DNA from: Desulfosporosinus sp.
GTDB taxonomy: Bacteria; Bacillota; Desulfitobacteriia; Desulfitobacteriales; Desulfitobacteriaceae
NCBI GenBank assembly: GCA_031292095.1
Contig: JARLHU010000134.1
Span: 1 to 35,277, forward strand
DNA length: 35,277 bases
Direction: 5' to 3'
This document shows positions 1 to 8,524 of the stretch, in pieces. Under the pieces are notes generated by a model. That model had not been told where the DNA came from and did not search any database. It saw only the letters and a program-made list of their open reading frames with translations. A program made the position numbers and the translations under genes. Every line of letters begins with the position of its first letter. The stretch's first letter is position 1.

Positions 1-1089
1 AATTACTTTATCAACGACTGAGCCGTGAACGATAGACCAGAAGGGAGCATGCGCCGGTTTACCAATAATTATCTGTGAAACATTGCGTTTTATAGCTAAC
101 TCCAAAATCTCTCCGGCTACATCGTCCCCTGTTAAAGCAATAATTTCTGCACCCAACGTTTCTGCCAAACGGACATTTTTGGCCATAGCATCTCTTGCGG
201 CTTCACTTTTTGGAAGGCGACGAAGGTGAGGTTCCACGTGCACAGCTAACCATTCCACATTTTGACTGGTCGCCATTCTCTTGGCGATACGAATTAACAT
301 AGCGGAAAAAGGGCTGGCACTTATACAAACCAAAACCTTTTCTCCAGTGGGCCAAGGGCCTGCGATTCCATGAACCCGCATATAACATTCCAACTGTCGA
401 TCGACTTTCTTGGCAGTATAACGAAGGGCTAACTCCCGGAGCGCATTGATATTCCCAGGGCGAAAGAACTTTTTCAAAGCCTCAGTCGCCTGTCCGGCAC
501 CATAAATCTTACCATCTTTAAGTCTTTGAATTAACTCTTCGGGCGGGATATCAATCAGTTTGATTTGGGACGCGGTTTCTAAAATCTGGTCAGGAACCGT
601 CTCCCGCACCGTAACCCCGGTGATCTGGGCTACTATATCGTTTAACGTCTCTAAGTGTTGGATGTTTAACGTGGTATAAACGTTGATTCCCGCCGCCAAT
701 AATTCTTGGACATCCATATAACGTTTTTTATGCCGGGAACCTATTACATTGGTGTGGGCTAGTTCGTCGACCAAGACAATTGTGGGACGTCGTGCTAAAA
801 TGGCATCCAAGTCCATTTCGTGGAAAGTCTTGCCCTTATAATCCCGAGGTTTCGTTGGAATAATGGGTAACCCTTTGAGCATGGCCTCAGTTTCAGCTCT
901 CCCGTGGGTTTCTACTAAACCAACAACAACATCCATTCCTTCCGACAATTTCTCCCTGGCCACATCGAGCATAGCATACGTTTTTCCCACCCCGGCGGCG
1001 GCCCCCAGGAAAATCGCCAGTTTCCCGAGGCCCTCCTTATCAAGACTGGCCAGCAGCTCATCGGGGTCTATTCGATTTTCCTTTGCCAT
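1..1089 (-). CDS. kdpD: KdpD osmosensor/K+ sensor, N-terminal part (cut by window edge)
   Basis: The frame is open from an ATG at 1089 to the window edge, giving 363 residues. The protein starts MAKENRIDPDELLASLDKEG and has a Walker A motif (GAAAGVGKT, about residues 33-41), the LVDELAHTN motif and the MRVHG stretch typical of the KdpD cytoplasmic domain. A universal-stress-protein-like domain follows (EKVLVCISASPFSAMLIR, then VEPHLRRLPK). In the family KdpD senses K+/turgor and controls KdpE. The start is 16 nt after the kdpC stop, with TAGGTGATGG as ribosome site. Many Clostridia carry a short KdpD with only these two domains and no kinase; whether a kinase domain follows cannot be seen here. 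The identity is secure; full-length versus short form is open. Confidence 0.95.
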   Translation of the reverse strand, partial: MAKENRIDPDELLASLDKEGLGKLAIFLGAAAGVGKTYAMLDVAREKLSEGMDVVVGLVETHGRAETEAMLKGLPIIPTKPRDYKGKTFHEMDLDAILARRPTIVLVDELAHTNVIGSRHKKRYMDVQELLAAGINVYTTLNIQHLETLNDIVAQITGVTVRETVPDQILETASQIKLIDIPPEELIQRLKDGKIYGAGQATEALKKFFRPGNINALRELALRYTAKKVDRQLECYMRVHGIAGPWPTGEKVLVCISASPFSAMLIRIAKRMATSQNVEWLAVHVEPHLRRLPKSEAARDAMAKNVRLAETLGAEIIALTGDDVAGEILELAIKRNVSQIIIGKPAHAPFWSIVHGSVVDKVI

Positions 1090-1105
1090 TTAGCCATCAC
1101 CTAAC

Positions 1106-1678
1106 TTATAAAGAATCTAAAGCCATATTTAACTTTAATACATTGACCCGTGGCTCACCCAGAAAACCTAACTGACGGCCTTGGGTATACTGATCTACCA
1201 AGGCCTGAATTTGTTGTTCACTAACGTTCCTAGCTTTGGCTACCCTAGCCACTTGAATTTGAGCAGCCTCGGGGGTAATATCGGGGTCCAAACCACTAGC
1301 TGAAGCTGTGATCAAGTCTCCGGGTACGGGAGTCGTTGCAGATAATCCGTTATCTGTTCTCACCTTCGCCGCTTGCTTGGCTGCGGAGTCTAAAAAGGCT
1401 TTGTTCGTTGGTCCTAAATTAGAACCACTTGAATTGGCTGCATCGTAGCCATCCTTACCCGCTGCTGAGGGACGGCTATAAAAATAGCGAGTATCACTAA
1501 AGTTTTGCCCAATTAGGACAGAACCTATAGGTTGGCTATCCTTGTAAACAAGAGAACCCTCAGCTTGTTTAGGGAAGATTACCTTCGATAGGCCTGTAAC
1601 GACTAAAGGATAGGCAATACCCGTTAATAAGGTCATTACAAGTAACAACATAAAGGCCCTACCCATTGTTTTAAACAT
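1106..1678 (-). CDS. kdpC: Potassium-transporting ATPase subunit KdpC
   Basis: 190 residues, the usual KdpC length. One N-terminal membrane helix (AFMLLLVMTLLTGIAYPLVVTGL) is followed by a soluble domain with family motifs such as YFYSRPSAAG, SGSNLGPTN and ASASGLDPDITPEAA. KdpC is the small subunit that stabilises the KdpA-KdpB complex at the membrane. The frame can be extended upstream to a TTG at 1699, but the ATG at 1678 sits 7 nt after a good AAGGGTGAG ribosome site and gives the typical MFKTMGRAF start. It is separated from kdpB by a 90-nt repeat-bearing gap, long for this operon. Confidence 0.96.
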   Translation of the reverse strand: MFKTMGRAFMLLLVMTLLTGIAYPLVVTGLSKVIFPKQAEGSLVYKDSQPIGSVLIGQNFSDTRYFYSRPSAAGKDGYDAANSSGSNLGPTNKAFLDSAAKQAAKVRTDNGLSATTPVPGDLITASASGLDPDITPEAAQIQVARVAKARNVSEQQIQALVDQYTQGRQLGFLGEPRVNVLKLNMALDSL

Positions 1679-1768
1679 TTTATTTCTCACCCTTCCCAAA
1701 TATATTCAGGATTATTCATAGACAGACTCCGGTTTCTGGCTTACGGCATCTGACCTCCGACTTCTGGC

Positions 1769-3799
1769 TTAGCTTAACCTCAACATAACCAACAGCATGT
1801 CAATCAGCTTAATTCCGATAAAAGGAGCAATTATACCACCTAAACCGTAGATCAAGAGATTACGCCGCAAGATTATGTTAGCCCCCAAGGGACGATAGGT
1901 AATCCCACGTAAAGCTAGAGGAACCAAGGCTACGATAATCAAAGCGTTAAAAATTACCGCTGAGAGAATAGCGCTTTGAGGTGTAGCTAGCCCCATAACA
2001 TTTAACACACCTAATTCAGGGTAAGTCACTACAAACAAGGCCGGAATAATCGCAAAGTACTTGGCAATGTCATTGGCGATACTGAACGTTGTCAAAGACC
2101 CCCTAGTCATTAACAACTGCTTACCGATCTCCACGATCTCAATTAGTTTGGTAGGATTACTGTCCAGATCGACCATGTTACCCGCTTCTTTGGCCGCCTG
2201 GGTGCCGCTGTTCATAGCCACACCTACATCAGACTGGGCCAAGGCTGGAGCGTCATTCGTTCCGTCTCCAGTCATTGCCACCAAATGACCTTTGGCTTGG
2301 TACTCCCTAATTAATTTTAATTTTTGTTCCGGTGTTGCCTCAGCCAGGAAATCATCCACCCCGGCCTCGGCGGCAATAGCGGCTGCCGTCAAGGGATTAT
2401 CCCCGGTGATCATGATAGTCTCGATGCCCATACGGCGAAGTTCGGAAAACCGTTCTTTAATTCCGCCCTTAACAACGTCTTTAAGGTAAATAACGCCTAA
2501 GGCTTGATCTCCCTCCGCTACAACAAGCGGGGTACCGCCTTGTTTAGCAATGTTCTCGATGGCAGTTTTCACCTCAGGAGCCATTTCTCCCCCTTTTTCC
2601 CGCAAATATTTTTCAATTGTGTCCATGGCACCTTTGCGGATTTCTCGACCCTGTAAATCAACACCACTCATCCGAGTTTGAGCGCTGAAGGGAATAAATG
2701 TTGCTCCTAAAGCCGTGATATCTCGTTCGCGCAAATTAAATTTTTCCTTGGCCAAGATAACAATACTTCGACCCTCAGGGGTTTCGTCCGCGAGAGAAGA
2801 CAATTGGGCGGCATCTGCTAACCTTTCCGGCGATACGCCTGGAGCAGGTACAAATTCTGTTGCCATCCTGTTCCCGAGGGTAATAGTTCCGGTCTTATCC
2901 AGAAGCAGTACACCGACGTCCCCAGCCGCTTCCACTGCCCTGCCGGACATAGCTAAGACATTACGCTTTAACAGACGATCCATCCCGGCTATACCAATAG
3001 CACTGAGCAAGCCCCCGATGGTGGTAGGGATTAGACAAACCAATAACGCAGCAAGCACAGGGATGGATACCATTGCTCCCGAATAGATAGCAAAGGGCTC
3101 TAACGTCGCAACGGCCAGTAAGAAGACAATGGTCAATCCGATTAATAAAATGGTTAAGGCTATTTCATTCGGCGTTTTCTGGCGCTTAGCTCCTTCGACT
3201 AGGCTGATCATGCGGTCCAGAAACGTTTCACCCGGATTGGCAGTGATCTTCACCTTGATCCAATCTGAAAGCACCTTAGTACCGCCCGTAACTGCACTGC
3301 GATCTCCGCCCGATTCTCGGATCACCGGAGCAGATTCACCTGTGACCGCACTTTCATCGACCGAAGCAATGCCTTCAATGATTTCTCCATCACCGGGGAT
3401 AAACTCCCCTGTCTCAACAAGTACGATATCCCCTTTAACTAGTTTGGCGGCCGAAATGTTTTCAACTTTTCCTCCGACCAACTTTTTGGCGATCGTTTCA
3501 CTCCTAGTTTTCCGAAGGGATTCAGCCTGGGCTTTCCCTCTTCCCTCAGCTAGAGCTTCGGCAAAGTTAGCAAAAAGAACAGTAATCCATAACCAGGCTG
3601 CAATCTGGACGTCAAACATAAAGGTTTTCATTAAACCACCGATATCTCGAATAGCAAAGTAAGTGGTCAATACCGCTAAAATCTCTACCACGAACATGAC
3701 AGGATTAGTCCACAAGGCCCGAGGGTTTAATTTAACAAAAGATTCTTTAATAGCCCTTGCCAAAATCGAACTGGTAATGCTTGACTTTGTAGTACTCAT
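1769..3799 (-). CDS. kdpB: Potassium-transporting ATPase subunit KdpB (P-type ATPase)
   Basis: 676 residues, full length for KdpB. It shows the actuator motif VTGES (residues 152-156), the phosphorylation site DKTGT (Asp301), the [10 protein letters not shown] hinge motif and the multi-helix membrane part expected of a P-type ATPase. ATP hydrolysis here drives high-affinity K+ uptake through KdpA. Ser156 in TGES is the position known in E. coli to be phosphorylated for inhibition. The ATG at 3799 follows a very strong AAGGAGGAGTG ribosome site. The gene lies 17 nt downstream of kdpA. No lesions were seen. Confidence 0.98.
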   Translation of the reverse strand: MSTTKSSITSSILARAIKESFVKLNPRALWTNPVMFVVEILAVLTTYFAIRDIGGLMKTFMFDVQIAAWLWITVLFANFAEALAEGRGKAQAESLRKTRSETIAKKLVGGKVENISAAKLVKGDIVLVETGEFIPGDGEIIEGIASVDESAVTGESAPVIRESGGDRSAVTGGTKVLSDWIKVKITANPGETFLDRMISLVEGAKRQKTPNEIALTILLIGLTIVFLLAVATLEPFAIYSGAMVSIPVLAALLVCLIPTTIGGLLSAIGIAGMDRLLKRNVLAMSGRAVEAAGDVGVLLLDKTGTITLGNRMATEFVPAPGVSPERLADAAQLSSLADETPEGRSIVILAKEKFNLRERDITALGATFIPFSAQTRMSGVDLQGREIRKGAMDTIEKYLREKGGEMAPEVKTAIENIAKQGGTPLVVAEGDQALGVIYLKDVVKGGIKERFSELRRMGIETIMITGDNPLTAAAIAAEAGVDDFLAEATPEQKLKLIREYQAKGHLVAMTGDGTNDAPALAQSDVGVAMNSGTQAAKEAGNMVDLDSNPTKLIEIVEIGKQLLMTRGSLTTFSIANDIAKYFAIIPALFVVTYPELGVLNVMGLATPQSAILSAVIFNALIIVALVPLALRGITYRPLGANIILRRNLLIYGLGGIIAPFIGIKLIDMLLVMLRLS

Positions 3800-3816
3800 A
3801 GTTTTCTCACTCCTCC

Positions 3817-5523
3817 TTAAAAGGCCTTGCCAGCCAACATTAATAAGTGCTCAACAATGGGCCCCAGGGCTAGAGCTGGGAAAAAGGTCAAGGCTCCCAC
3901 TATTAAAACCACTCCCGCCAAAAGACCGGAAAATAAGCCCCCGGTTGTCTGAAAAGTTCCTGCACCGGCCGGCGTTATTTTCTTGGTAGCCATACTTCCG
4001 GCAATGGCCAGAACCAGCACAATTGGGCCAATGCGACCAATGAGCATACACAGGCTAAGGATAATATTGTAAAAAACGGTGTTGGCACTAAGTCCTGCAA
4101 AGGCACTGCCGTTATTACCTGACGCAGAAGAAAAAGCATAAAGTATTTCACTCAAGCCATGAGGTCCGGGGTTAAGGACAGCAGAGGTACCTGCCGGAAT
4201 GAGCACAGCCAAGGCGCTGCCTAATAAAATGCAGGCTGAAGGAATAAGCACAGCCAAGATGGCCATCTTCATCTCAAACGACTGTATCTTTTTACCAAGG
4301 TATTCTGGCGTTCGCCCGACCATAAGACCTATAATAAACACGGTTAAAATTACAAACATCAACATAGCATATAAACCTGACCCGACACCGCCGAACACCA
4401 CTTCACCCAACATCATCTGAAGCATGGGTGGGAGTCCCCCTATAGGAGTAAGGCTATCATGCATTGCATTGACGGCACCACACGATGTCGCTGTAGTTAC
4501 CGTAGCAAACAAGGCCGAGTTGACAACCCCAAACCTTACTTCCTTTCCTTCCATTACTGAGGAACCGGTGATGCCAATATGGCTGACCAGAGGATTGCCC
4601 GCTATTTCAGCGCTATACGTTGTACCAACCATTAACAACAACAAAACTAACATCGCTCCGAAAATGACCTTTCCTTGCTTAGAATCTTTTAACATCTTGC
4701 CAAAGGTAAAAGTCAAGGATACAGGGATAATTAGTAAAAAAAACATTTCCAAGAAATTAGTAAATGGTGTAGGGTTTTCGAAGGGATGAGCGGAGTTAGC
4801 ATTAAAGAAACCGCCACCGTTAGTCCCAATCATTTTGATTGCTTCCTGCGAGGCTACTGGCCCCATAGCTAAGGTTTGGCTCGCTCCTTGAAGAGTATGG
4901 ACTGTGAGATAAGGAGACAAGTTTTGAATCACCCCTTGAGAAACCAGTAACAGGGCCCCCACTAGGGACAGCGGTAACAGTATCCATAGTGTAGAACGAG
5001 TTAGATCCGACCAGAAGTTACCGATTGATTTAGCTTGGTGGCGGCTGAGGCCCCGAATTAGAGCGACCACGACAGCTATGCCAGCTGCTGCCGATAGAAA
5101 ATTATGCACCGTTAAGCCAGCCATTTGGCTTAAGTAGCTCATGGTTGATTCACCCGCATAAGCCTGCCAGTTGGTGTTTGTATTAAAACTGACGGCTGTA
5201 TTCAAGGCTAGATCCCAGTTTAGCCCTCCGAATCCTTGTGGGTTAAGAGGCAAGTGCCCTTGAACTAGGAGAAGTAGAAAGAGTGAGACTATACCAAAAA
5301 AAGTAAAAGCCATAAGAGATAGCGCATATTCCCACCAGTTCATTTCTTTTCCGCCGTCAATTCCACAGATGCGGTAAATAAGCCTTTCCAGCGGTCCCAT
5401 CACCCTGTCCATAAAGGTCTTCTCACCCTGGTAAACCTTGGCCATATACCCACCAAGTGGAATGGCCAAAGCGATGAGCACAACGAAGTAGAACCCTAAT
5501 TGAATAAAATCGTTACTCGTCAT
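3817..5523 (-). CDS. kdpA: Potassium-transporting ATPase subunit KdpA (K+ channel-like subunit)
   Basis: 568 residues, normal length, with about ten hydrophobic segments. The four pore-loop selectivity regions of the KdpA family are visible: [47 protein letters not shown] and [13 protein letters not shown]. KdpA binds and translocates K+, coupled to KdpB. The ATG overlaps the last base of the kdpF stop codon (TAATG), with the ribosome site GCGGAGGAATT inside kdpF, so the two are translationally coupled. Confidence 0.98.
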   Translation of the reverse strand: MTSNDFIQLGFYFVVLIALAIPLGGYMAKVYQGEKTFMDRVMGPLERLIYRICGIDGGKEMNWWEYALSLMAFTFFGIVSLFLLLLVQGHLPLNPQGFGGLNWDLALNTAVSFNTNTNWQAYAGESTMSYLSQMAGLTVHNFLSAAAGIAVVVALIRGLSRHQAKSIGNFWSDLTRSTLWILLPLSLVGALLLVSQGVIQNLSPYLTVHTLQGASQTLAMGPVASQEAIKMIGTNGGGFFNANSAHPFENPTPFTNFLEMFFLLIIPVSLTFTFGKMLKDSKQGKVIFGAMLVLLLLMVGTTYSAEIAGNPLVSHIGITGSSVMEGKEVRFGVVNSALFATVTTATSCGAVNAMHDSLTPIGGLPPMLQMMLGEVVFGGVGSGLYAMLMFVILTVFIIGLMVGRTPEYLGKKIQSFEMKMAILAVLIPSACILLGSALAVLIPAGTSAVLNPGPHGLSEILYAFSSASGNNGSAFAGLSANTVFYNIILSLCMLIGRIGPIVLVLAIAGSMATKKITPAGAGTFQTTGGLFSGLLAGVVLIVGALTFFPALALGPIVEHLLMLAGKAF

Positions 5524-5609
5524 TACAATTCCTCCGCTTTCATTAGAGTATAACCAAGATAGACCAAAAGGCCGATGGCCACGATGCCGCCTAAGATCAT
5601 ATCAGCCAT
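5523..5609 (-). CDS. kdpF: KdpF small membrane subunit
   Basis: A 28-residue ORF starting MADMILGGIVAIGLLVYLGY and ending MKAEEL. It is a single hydrophobic helix with a short charged tail, placed directly before kdpA, which is the expected size, position and pattern for KdpF. In E. coli KdpF is a lipid-like peptide that stabilises the KdpABC complex. The ATG at 5609 follows GGGGGAAG. The TAA shares its last A with the kdpA ATG. A decayed second copy lies at 7546-7636. Confidence 0.9.
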   Translation of the reverse strand: MADMILGGIVAIGLLVYLGYTLMKAEEL

Positions 5610-5611
5610 TT

Positions 5612-5870
5612 ATCTTCCCCCTTACTGAAGTTTCTTTGTTATCACGGTCCAGTTCGTAGAAGGTCATGTTGTTTAACTTTCTTTACATGGTCCAACAATG
5701 TGTATTCCCGTGAATCTATGTCGTCAGGAGCCTGAAGCCTAAAATAGAAACTCGCCAGTTCGTGTCTTGAGGTCCCAATGTATCATTGCTCTGTCTAAAA
5801 AGTTTGTGTTACCTATGCATAGCTCGAACGATTAACCAACTGATAGGAATGAACACAACAGAGGAAGTTA
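5612..5870 (-). pseudogene. Decayed copy of the adjacent small membrane protein gene
   Basis: The 260-nt gap ahead of kdpF is not random: read on the minus strand it resembles the intact gene at 5873-6163. The 3' ends match best: GTGATAACAAAGAAACTTC here against GTGATAACCAAGAAGCTTC in the intact gene, both running into AAGGGGGA. In the middle, translation gives VNRSSYA-stop-VTQTF against VERTRYMTGKQML, with several in-frame stops. The relic ends against the kdpF ribosome site, so the ancestral order was probably this gene, then kdpF, then kdpA. The similarity is judged by eye; the 3' part is convincing and the 5' part weaker. Confidence 0.6.
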
Positions 5871-5872
5871 TA

Positions 5873-6163
5873 TCACGATCTCTCCCCCTTCTCTGAAGCT
5901 TCTTGGTTATCACTGTCTTGTCCATGAATTTGAAGCTTCATCACCTTCACCTTATCTGATAATGCGTACTTTCGTATCTTTACTATCTCACAGTCTTTAG
6001 GAGCTGTTCGGCGATGAACACCTTCCAGGTACGTAATAAATCTATCGATAAGCATTTGCTTACCAGTCATATACCTCGTTCTTTCTACAAGCACAAAAAT
6101 AACTAGTAACCCAATTAACCAAGTTCCGGCAATCACCCCATTTGACAAGTCTCTAGACAGCAT
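5873..6163 (-). CDS. Small single-helix membrane protein ahead of kdpF
   Basis: 96 residues starting MLSRDLSNGVIAGTWLIGLL. One membrane segment (about residues 11-26, VIAGTWLIGLLVIFVL) is followed by a basic region (VERTRYMTGKQM), a conserved-looking patch (RFITYLEGVHRR) and a charged soluble tail ending EASEKGERS. I do not recognise a named family. The ATG at 6163 has a GGAGG site 10 nt upstream. It is the first gene after the candidate kdp promoter and runs in the same direction as kdp. Two decayed copies (5612-5870 and about 7637-7725) sit directly before kdpF or its relic, which suggests a Kdp-linked role. That role is inference; the ORF itself looks real. Confidence 0.75.
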   Translation of the reverse strand: MLSRDLSNGVIAGTWLIGLLVIFVLVERTRYMTGKQMLIDRFITYLEGVHRRTAPKDCEIVKIRKYALSDKVKVMKLQIHGQDSDNQEASEKGERS

Positions 6164-6276
6164 TAATATTTAGCCTCCATTTTCAGTTACTCACCTTGTT
6201 TCTAAAACAATATTCCCTTTATTTTCGAGCATAGTTTCCCCCCCACTAACGTTTCATATTCCTAATTACTGCCTTA

Positions 6277-6306
6277 ATTATAAACCTTTTTTCCATAAAA
6301 GTGCCA
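6277..6306 (-). promoter_or_regulatory. Candidate kdp operon promoter
   Basis: On the minus strand a perfect -10 TATAAT (6277-6282) is preceded after 18 nt by TGGCAC (6301-6306), a poor -35. This pattern is typical of an activator-dependent promoter. It would give a leader of roughly 105 nt before the ATG at 6163. GTGC and GCAC also form a small inverted repeat around 6301-6318. Confidence 0.4.
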
Positions 6307-6321
6307 TAAAAATAGCACTAC

Positions 6322-6353
6322 AAGATATAAAGATATGATAAAATATAAGATAT
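6322..6353. promoter_or_regulatory. Triple AAGATAT direct repeat, possible response-regulator site
   Basis: Three exact AAGATAT copies start at 6322, 6330 and 6347, just upstream of the candidate kdp -35. Tandem heptamers in this position are what an OmpR-family regulator such as KdpE would use. The region is very AT-rich, so chance repeats are possible. Confidence 0.3.
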
Positions 6354-6614
6354 TAACTAAATACATTAATTTCAATCACAATATTGCTATTTATAGATAT
6401 AACAAACAAATTACCAATGCTATCATTTCGATCATTATTTCCTTTGCAACTATACTTTCTTTTTATTTAAAAATATATAGATATTTATCTTGTCTTAATT
6501 GATCTTTATTGTTTATTTATGCTTTTAACGTTAATCTTTATAATATCTTTATTGTTTTAACGGTTATCATTTTTACTCGAAACATTTGATCACCACTCTT
6601 TCAGTCACCTCCCA
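6354..6614. other. AT-rich non-coding stretch
   Basis: Long runs of A/T with repeated ATATCTT-, GATAT- and TTTATT-like words and no ORF with a ribosome site on either strand. It lies between the kdp promoter and the terminator of the CBS gene. No riboswitch consensus, including that of the ydaO c-di-AMP class often found upstream of K+ genes, was recognised. Confidence 0.5.
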
Positions 6615-6666
6615 CAAAAAAGCTTTCTTACTGCCAATGATTCTGTTCATGGCTCGTAAGAAAGCT
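6615..6666 (-). terminator. Intrinsic terminator downstream of the CBS gene
   Basis: An 11-bp perfect stem (6621-6631 with 6656-6666, AGCTTTCTTAC type) is followed on the minus strand by a T-run. It lies about 180 nt past the stop of the CBS-domain gene and separates it from kdp. Confidence 0.75.
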
Positions 6667-6845
6667 TCCTCATAAATCCTTCTTCTTAACTGGCTATATA
6701 CTGCTTTCAGGTCGTTGACGACTAGATCCCCCACTACGACAGTATTATCTCATTCCAAATCCTTGTTAATTATTGACCTAACGGCAAGACAAATACCCTT
6801 GATAAAATCCATGCAGGTACAAATCACAGAAAAAAAGTCACTGAC

Positions 6846-7238
6846 TTATCTCCCGCAAAATTCAATAATCTCTTGCCTTCTAACTATCCCAATAAATACT
6901 TGTTGATCATCAACAACCGGAATGAAATTTTGGTCAACAGCCTGGGATATTAGGTCCTCTATTTCGACATTGATTGATACAGGAGTGTTATAAACCCGCT
7001 GCTCTATGGCTGTCAGACGGATCTTTTGGCTGTTTTCAAAGCTTATCCCAGGAGTGTTTTTTAACTTCCACAGCAGGTCCCCTTCAGTGATTGTCCCGGC
7101 GTATTTGCCTTCGGCATCTATCAGTGGTACTGCAGAATACCGGTGATATTCCATTCTTTCTAAAGCCTGACGCATTGTGGCATTGTGTCTTAAACATATT
7201 ACTTCGCTTTTGGGAATAAGAAAAAACGCAACGTTCAT
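6846..7238 (-). CDS. CBS-pair protein, DarB/CbpB-like (possible c-di-AMP receptor)
   Basis: 130 residues consisting of little more than two CBS motifs. It starts MNVAFFLIPKSEVICLRHNA; CBS1 carries MRQALERMEYHRYSAVPLID and GTITEGDLLW, and CBS2 ends FIPVVDDQQVFIGIVRRQEI. This size and N-terminus resemble the Firmicute DarB/CbpB (YkuL) family, which binds c-di-AMP and links K+ status to the stringent response; that assignment is by recall. A GTG at 7265 would add nine residues, but the ATG at 7238, with GGAGAGG upstream, starts at the conserved position. It lies upstream of kdp in the same direction, which fits a potassium-linked role. Confidence 0.85.
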   Translation of the reverse strand: MNVAFFLIPKSEVICLRHNATMRQALERMEYHRYSAVPLIDAEGKYAGTITEGDLLWKLKNTPGISFENSQKIRLTAIEQRVYNTPVSINVEIEDLISQAVDQNFIPVVDDQQVFIGIVRRQEIIEFCGR

Positions 7239-7265
7239 TGGCGTTTCCTCTCCTCTCCGCTCCAC

Positions 7266-7401
7266 TTTTATCCGGTCAAGTAACAGACATCAGTAGCGCC
7301 ATCGTTTCGTCTGTGCGACTGTTACCTGTTACCTTTTTTTGCCCTTGCATGGCAGTGACAGATGACATTAGATACATTATTCTCGGTAAGGAGTTACAAA
7401 C
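7266..7401. other. Leader of the CBS gene with a GTAACAG inverted repeat
   Basis: GTAACAG near 7275 pairs with two tandem CTGTTACC copies near 7318-7333, followed by a T-run on the plus strand. Read on the plus strand it resembles a terminator, although no plus-strand gene ends here. On the minus strand it would form a hairpin in the 5' leader of the CBS gene. Confidence 0.35.
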
Positions 7402-7545
7402 TTAGCGAACTTCAAAGAAGACGAGAATTGGATAACTGGTAGGGAGCTTGATTTTAAGCTGATATCCTCGCCTAAGGCGAAGTGCTCCTTTCGCATGGTA
7501 ATTAATGATACGCACAACTGCACAGGTTGAATCATTTCCTGTCAT
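7402..7545 (-). pseudogene. Relic of the kdpA 5' end, now a 47-codon ORF
   Basis: An ATG at 7545 sits behind GCGGAGGAATTGTT, the same ribosome site that precedes kdpA, and the first codons ATGACAGGAAATGAT match kdpA ATGACGAGTAACGAT. A short match to TTCAAC and GTTGTGC of kdpA follows. The frame then diverges and stops after 47 codons (MTGNDSTCAVVRIINYH and onward). A 47-residue product could still be made, but it bears no resemblance to a transporter. Confidence 0.55.
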
Positions 7546-7636
7546 AACAATTCCTCCGCTTTTTTTCAGTGTGTAACTAAGAATATGTATCTAAGCAGAT
7601 CAATAGGCCGACGACCACGATGCTGGACATAGGGTT
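7546..7636 (-). pseudogene. Decayed second copy of kdpF
   Basis: On the minus strand AGCATCGTGGTCGTCGGCCT matches GGCATCGTGGCCATCGGCCT of the intact kdpF, and the 3' part keeps the sequence around AAAGCGGAGGAATTGT almost unchanged. The translation (MSSIVVVGLLICLDTYS, then stop) has lost the second half of the peptide through small insertions. The DNA match over two separate blocks makes common origin very likely. Confidence 0.75.
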
Positions 7637-7725
7637 CATCACCATCTACAGGTACTGACCAGCGATGAATATCTTCCAGCTTCACCAATACTCTGTGTGT
7701 CGATATTGCTTACCACATGTACTAG
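7637..7725 (-). pseudogene. Decayed third copy of the small membrane protein gene
   Basis: The minus strand carries GGTAAGCAA and, further on, CTGGAAGATATTCATCGC, matching GGTAAGCAA and CTGGAAGGTGTTCATCGC of the gene at 5873-6163 in the same order. Its 3' half is deleted and it runs straight into the kdpF relic. This repeats the order small membrane protein, kdpF, kdpA. Confidence 0.6.
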
Positions 7726-8033
7726 GCCTATTATAAAGCAAAGCCCCATAAAGGTTCTATCACGTTTATAGCGGAAAACCATAAAGAATGGATAAAATTT
7801 CTTTTATCTAAAATATGCGCATAAGCCTGCGGTCCAACCCTCGTGGATGTTATGTAGAGGATCTAACCTTTACAAGTAAAGCCTCCGCATAACTTTACGC
7901 CGTCGAAGACCAAGGGGCGCTGGGAATAGATAATATGAGCTTATCTTGACAAAATATTATTTATCCATTCTTTATGGTTATCCGCTCTCAACGTAATGGA
8001 ATCTTTATAGGGTATAGCATTATAATAGGCTAG
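7722..8033. repeat. Foldback (MITE-like) element with 76-bp inverted arms
   Basis: The left arm (7722-7797) begins CTAGGCCTATTATAAAGC and ends CATAAAGAATGGATAAA. The right arm (7960-8033) is its reverse complement with about 12 differences over 75 positions, roughly 84% identity by hand count. The 162-nt centre has no convincing ORF. Length, inverted arms and absence of a transposase gene suggest a non-autonomous element; no clear target-site duplication was found. Confidence 0.6.
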
Positions 8034-8450
8034 TTGAAAGTAAGAAGTATGCGAAAATCATCCGCTATCAAGCGGTTTACATAAAGGTTTTTTTATTCTT
8101 TTCCTCCTTCATTACCCCTCCTTGTGGGGGGACTTTTTTGGTTAGTGATCTAAATCGAGAAATACAAAAGGAGGGTAGAGTTCTCATCTAAAGACGATGT
8201 TAATCTTTAGGAGACGAGTTCTCACGAACACGAATACAGAACCATGGGGGTGGCCAACGGGGCCACTAATTTGCTGGAAGATATATTACCTCAAAACACG
8301 TTAATCGGTTTGCTGTGGTGGACGATCTGACCGAACGCCCCGCAATCTTCACACAGGACGAACTTGGATGTAAAGAAGTCTTGCGGCACTTAGACCCAAG
8401 GAGCGCTGGTGTAATGTTCTCCGTATACCTGTGCTCATGTGTACACGCTC
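8034..8450. other. Unassigned stretch with hairpins and weak coding traces
   Basis: A GC-rich hairpin (CCCC/GGGG near 8116-8130) followed by ACTTTTTT resembles a plus-strand terminator. A CTAAAG/CTTTAG inverted repeat lies near 8190-8213. From about 8316 the plus strand reads VDDLTERPAIFTQDELG and stays open to a stop near 8455, but it has no start or ribosome site and I do not recognise it. Best described as debris. Confidence 0.3.
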
Positions 8451-8490
8451 CTTAAAACTGAGGACTCCTCAAGTTTGATGAGTCCAATTG

Positions 8491-8514
8491 AAAAAGGAAC
8501 CCTTGCGGAGTTCC
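8491..8514 (-). terminator. Intrinsic terminator of the 8582-8971 gene
   Basis: On the minus strand GGAAC and GTTCC form a stem around CCGCAAGG-type loop bases, followed by TTTTT. It lies about 70 nt past the stop of the neighbouring gene. A sister hairpin with nearly the same sequence is at 9955-9979. Confidence 0.65.
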
Positions 8515-8524
8515 ATATGTTAAG

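Noticed and set aside
3129..3662. Long plus-strand frame opposite kdpB
   Set aside because: Antisense shadow of a clearly coding gene; no ribosome site or family motifs.
6164..6600. c-di-AMP (ydaO-type) riboswitch before kdp
   Set aside because: Searched for because of the K+ operon, but none of its conserved blocks were found in this AT-rich stretch.
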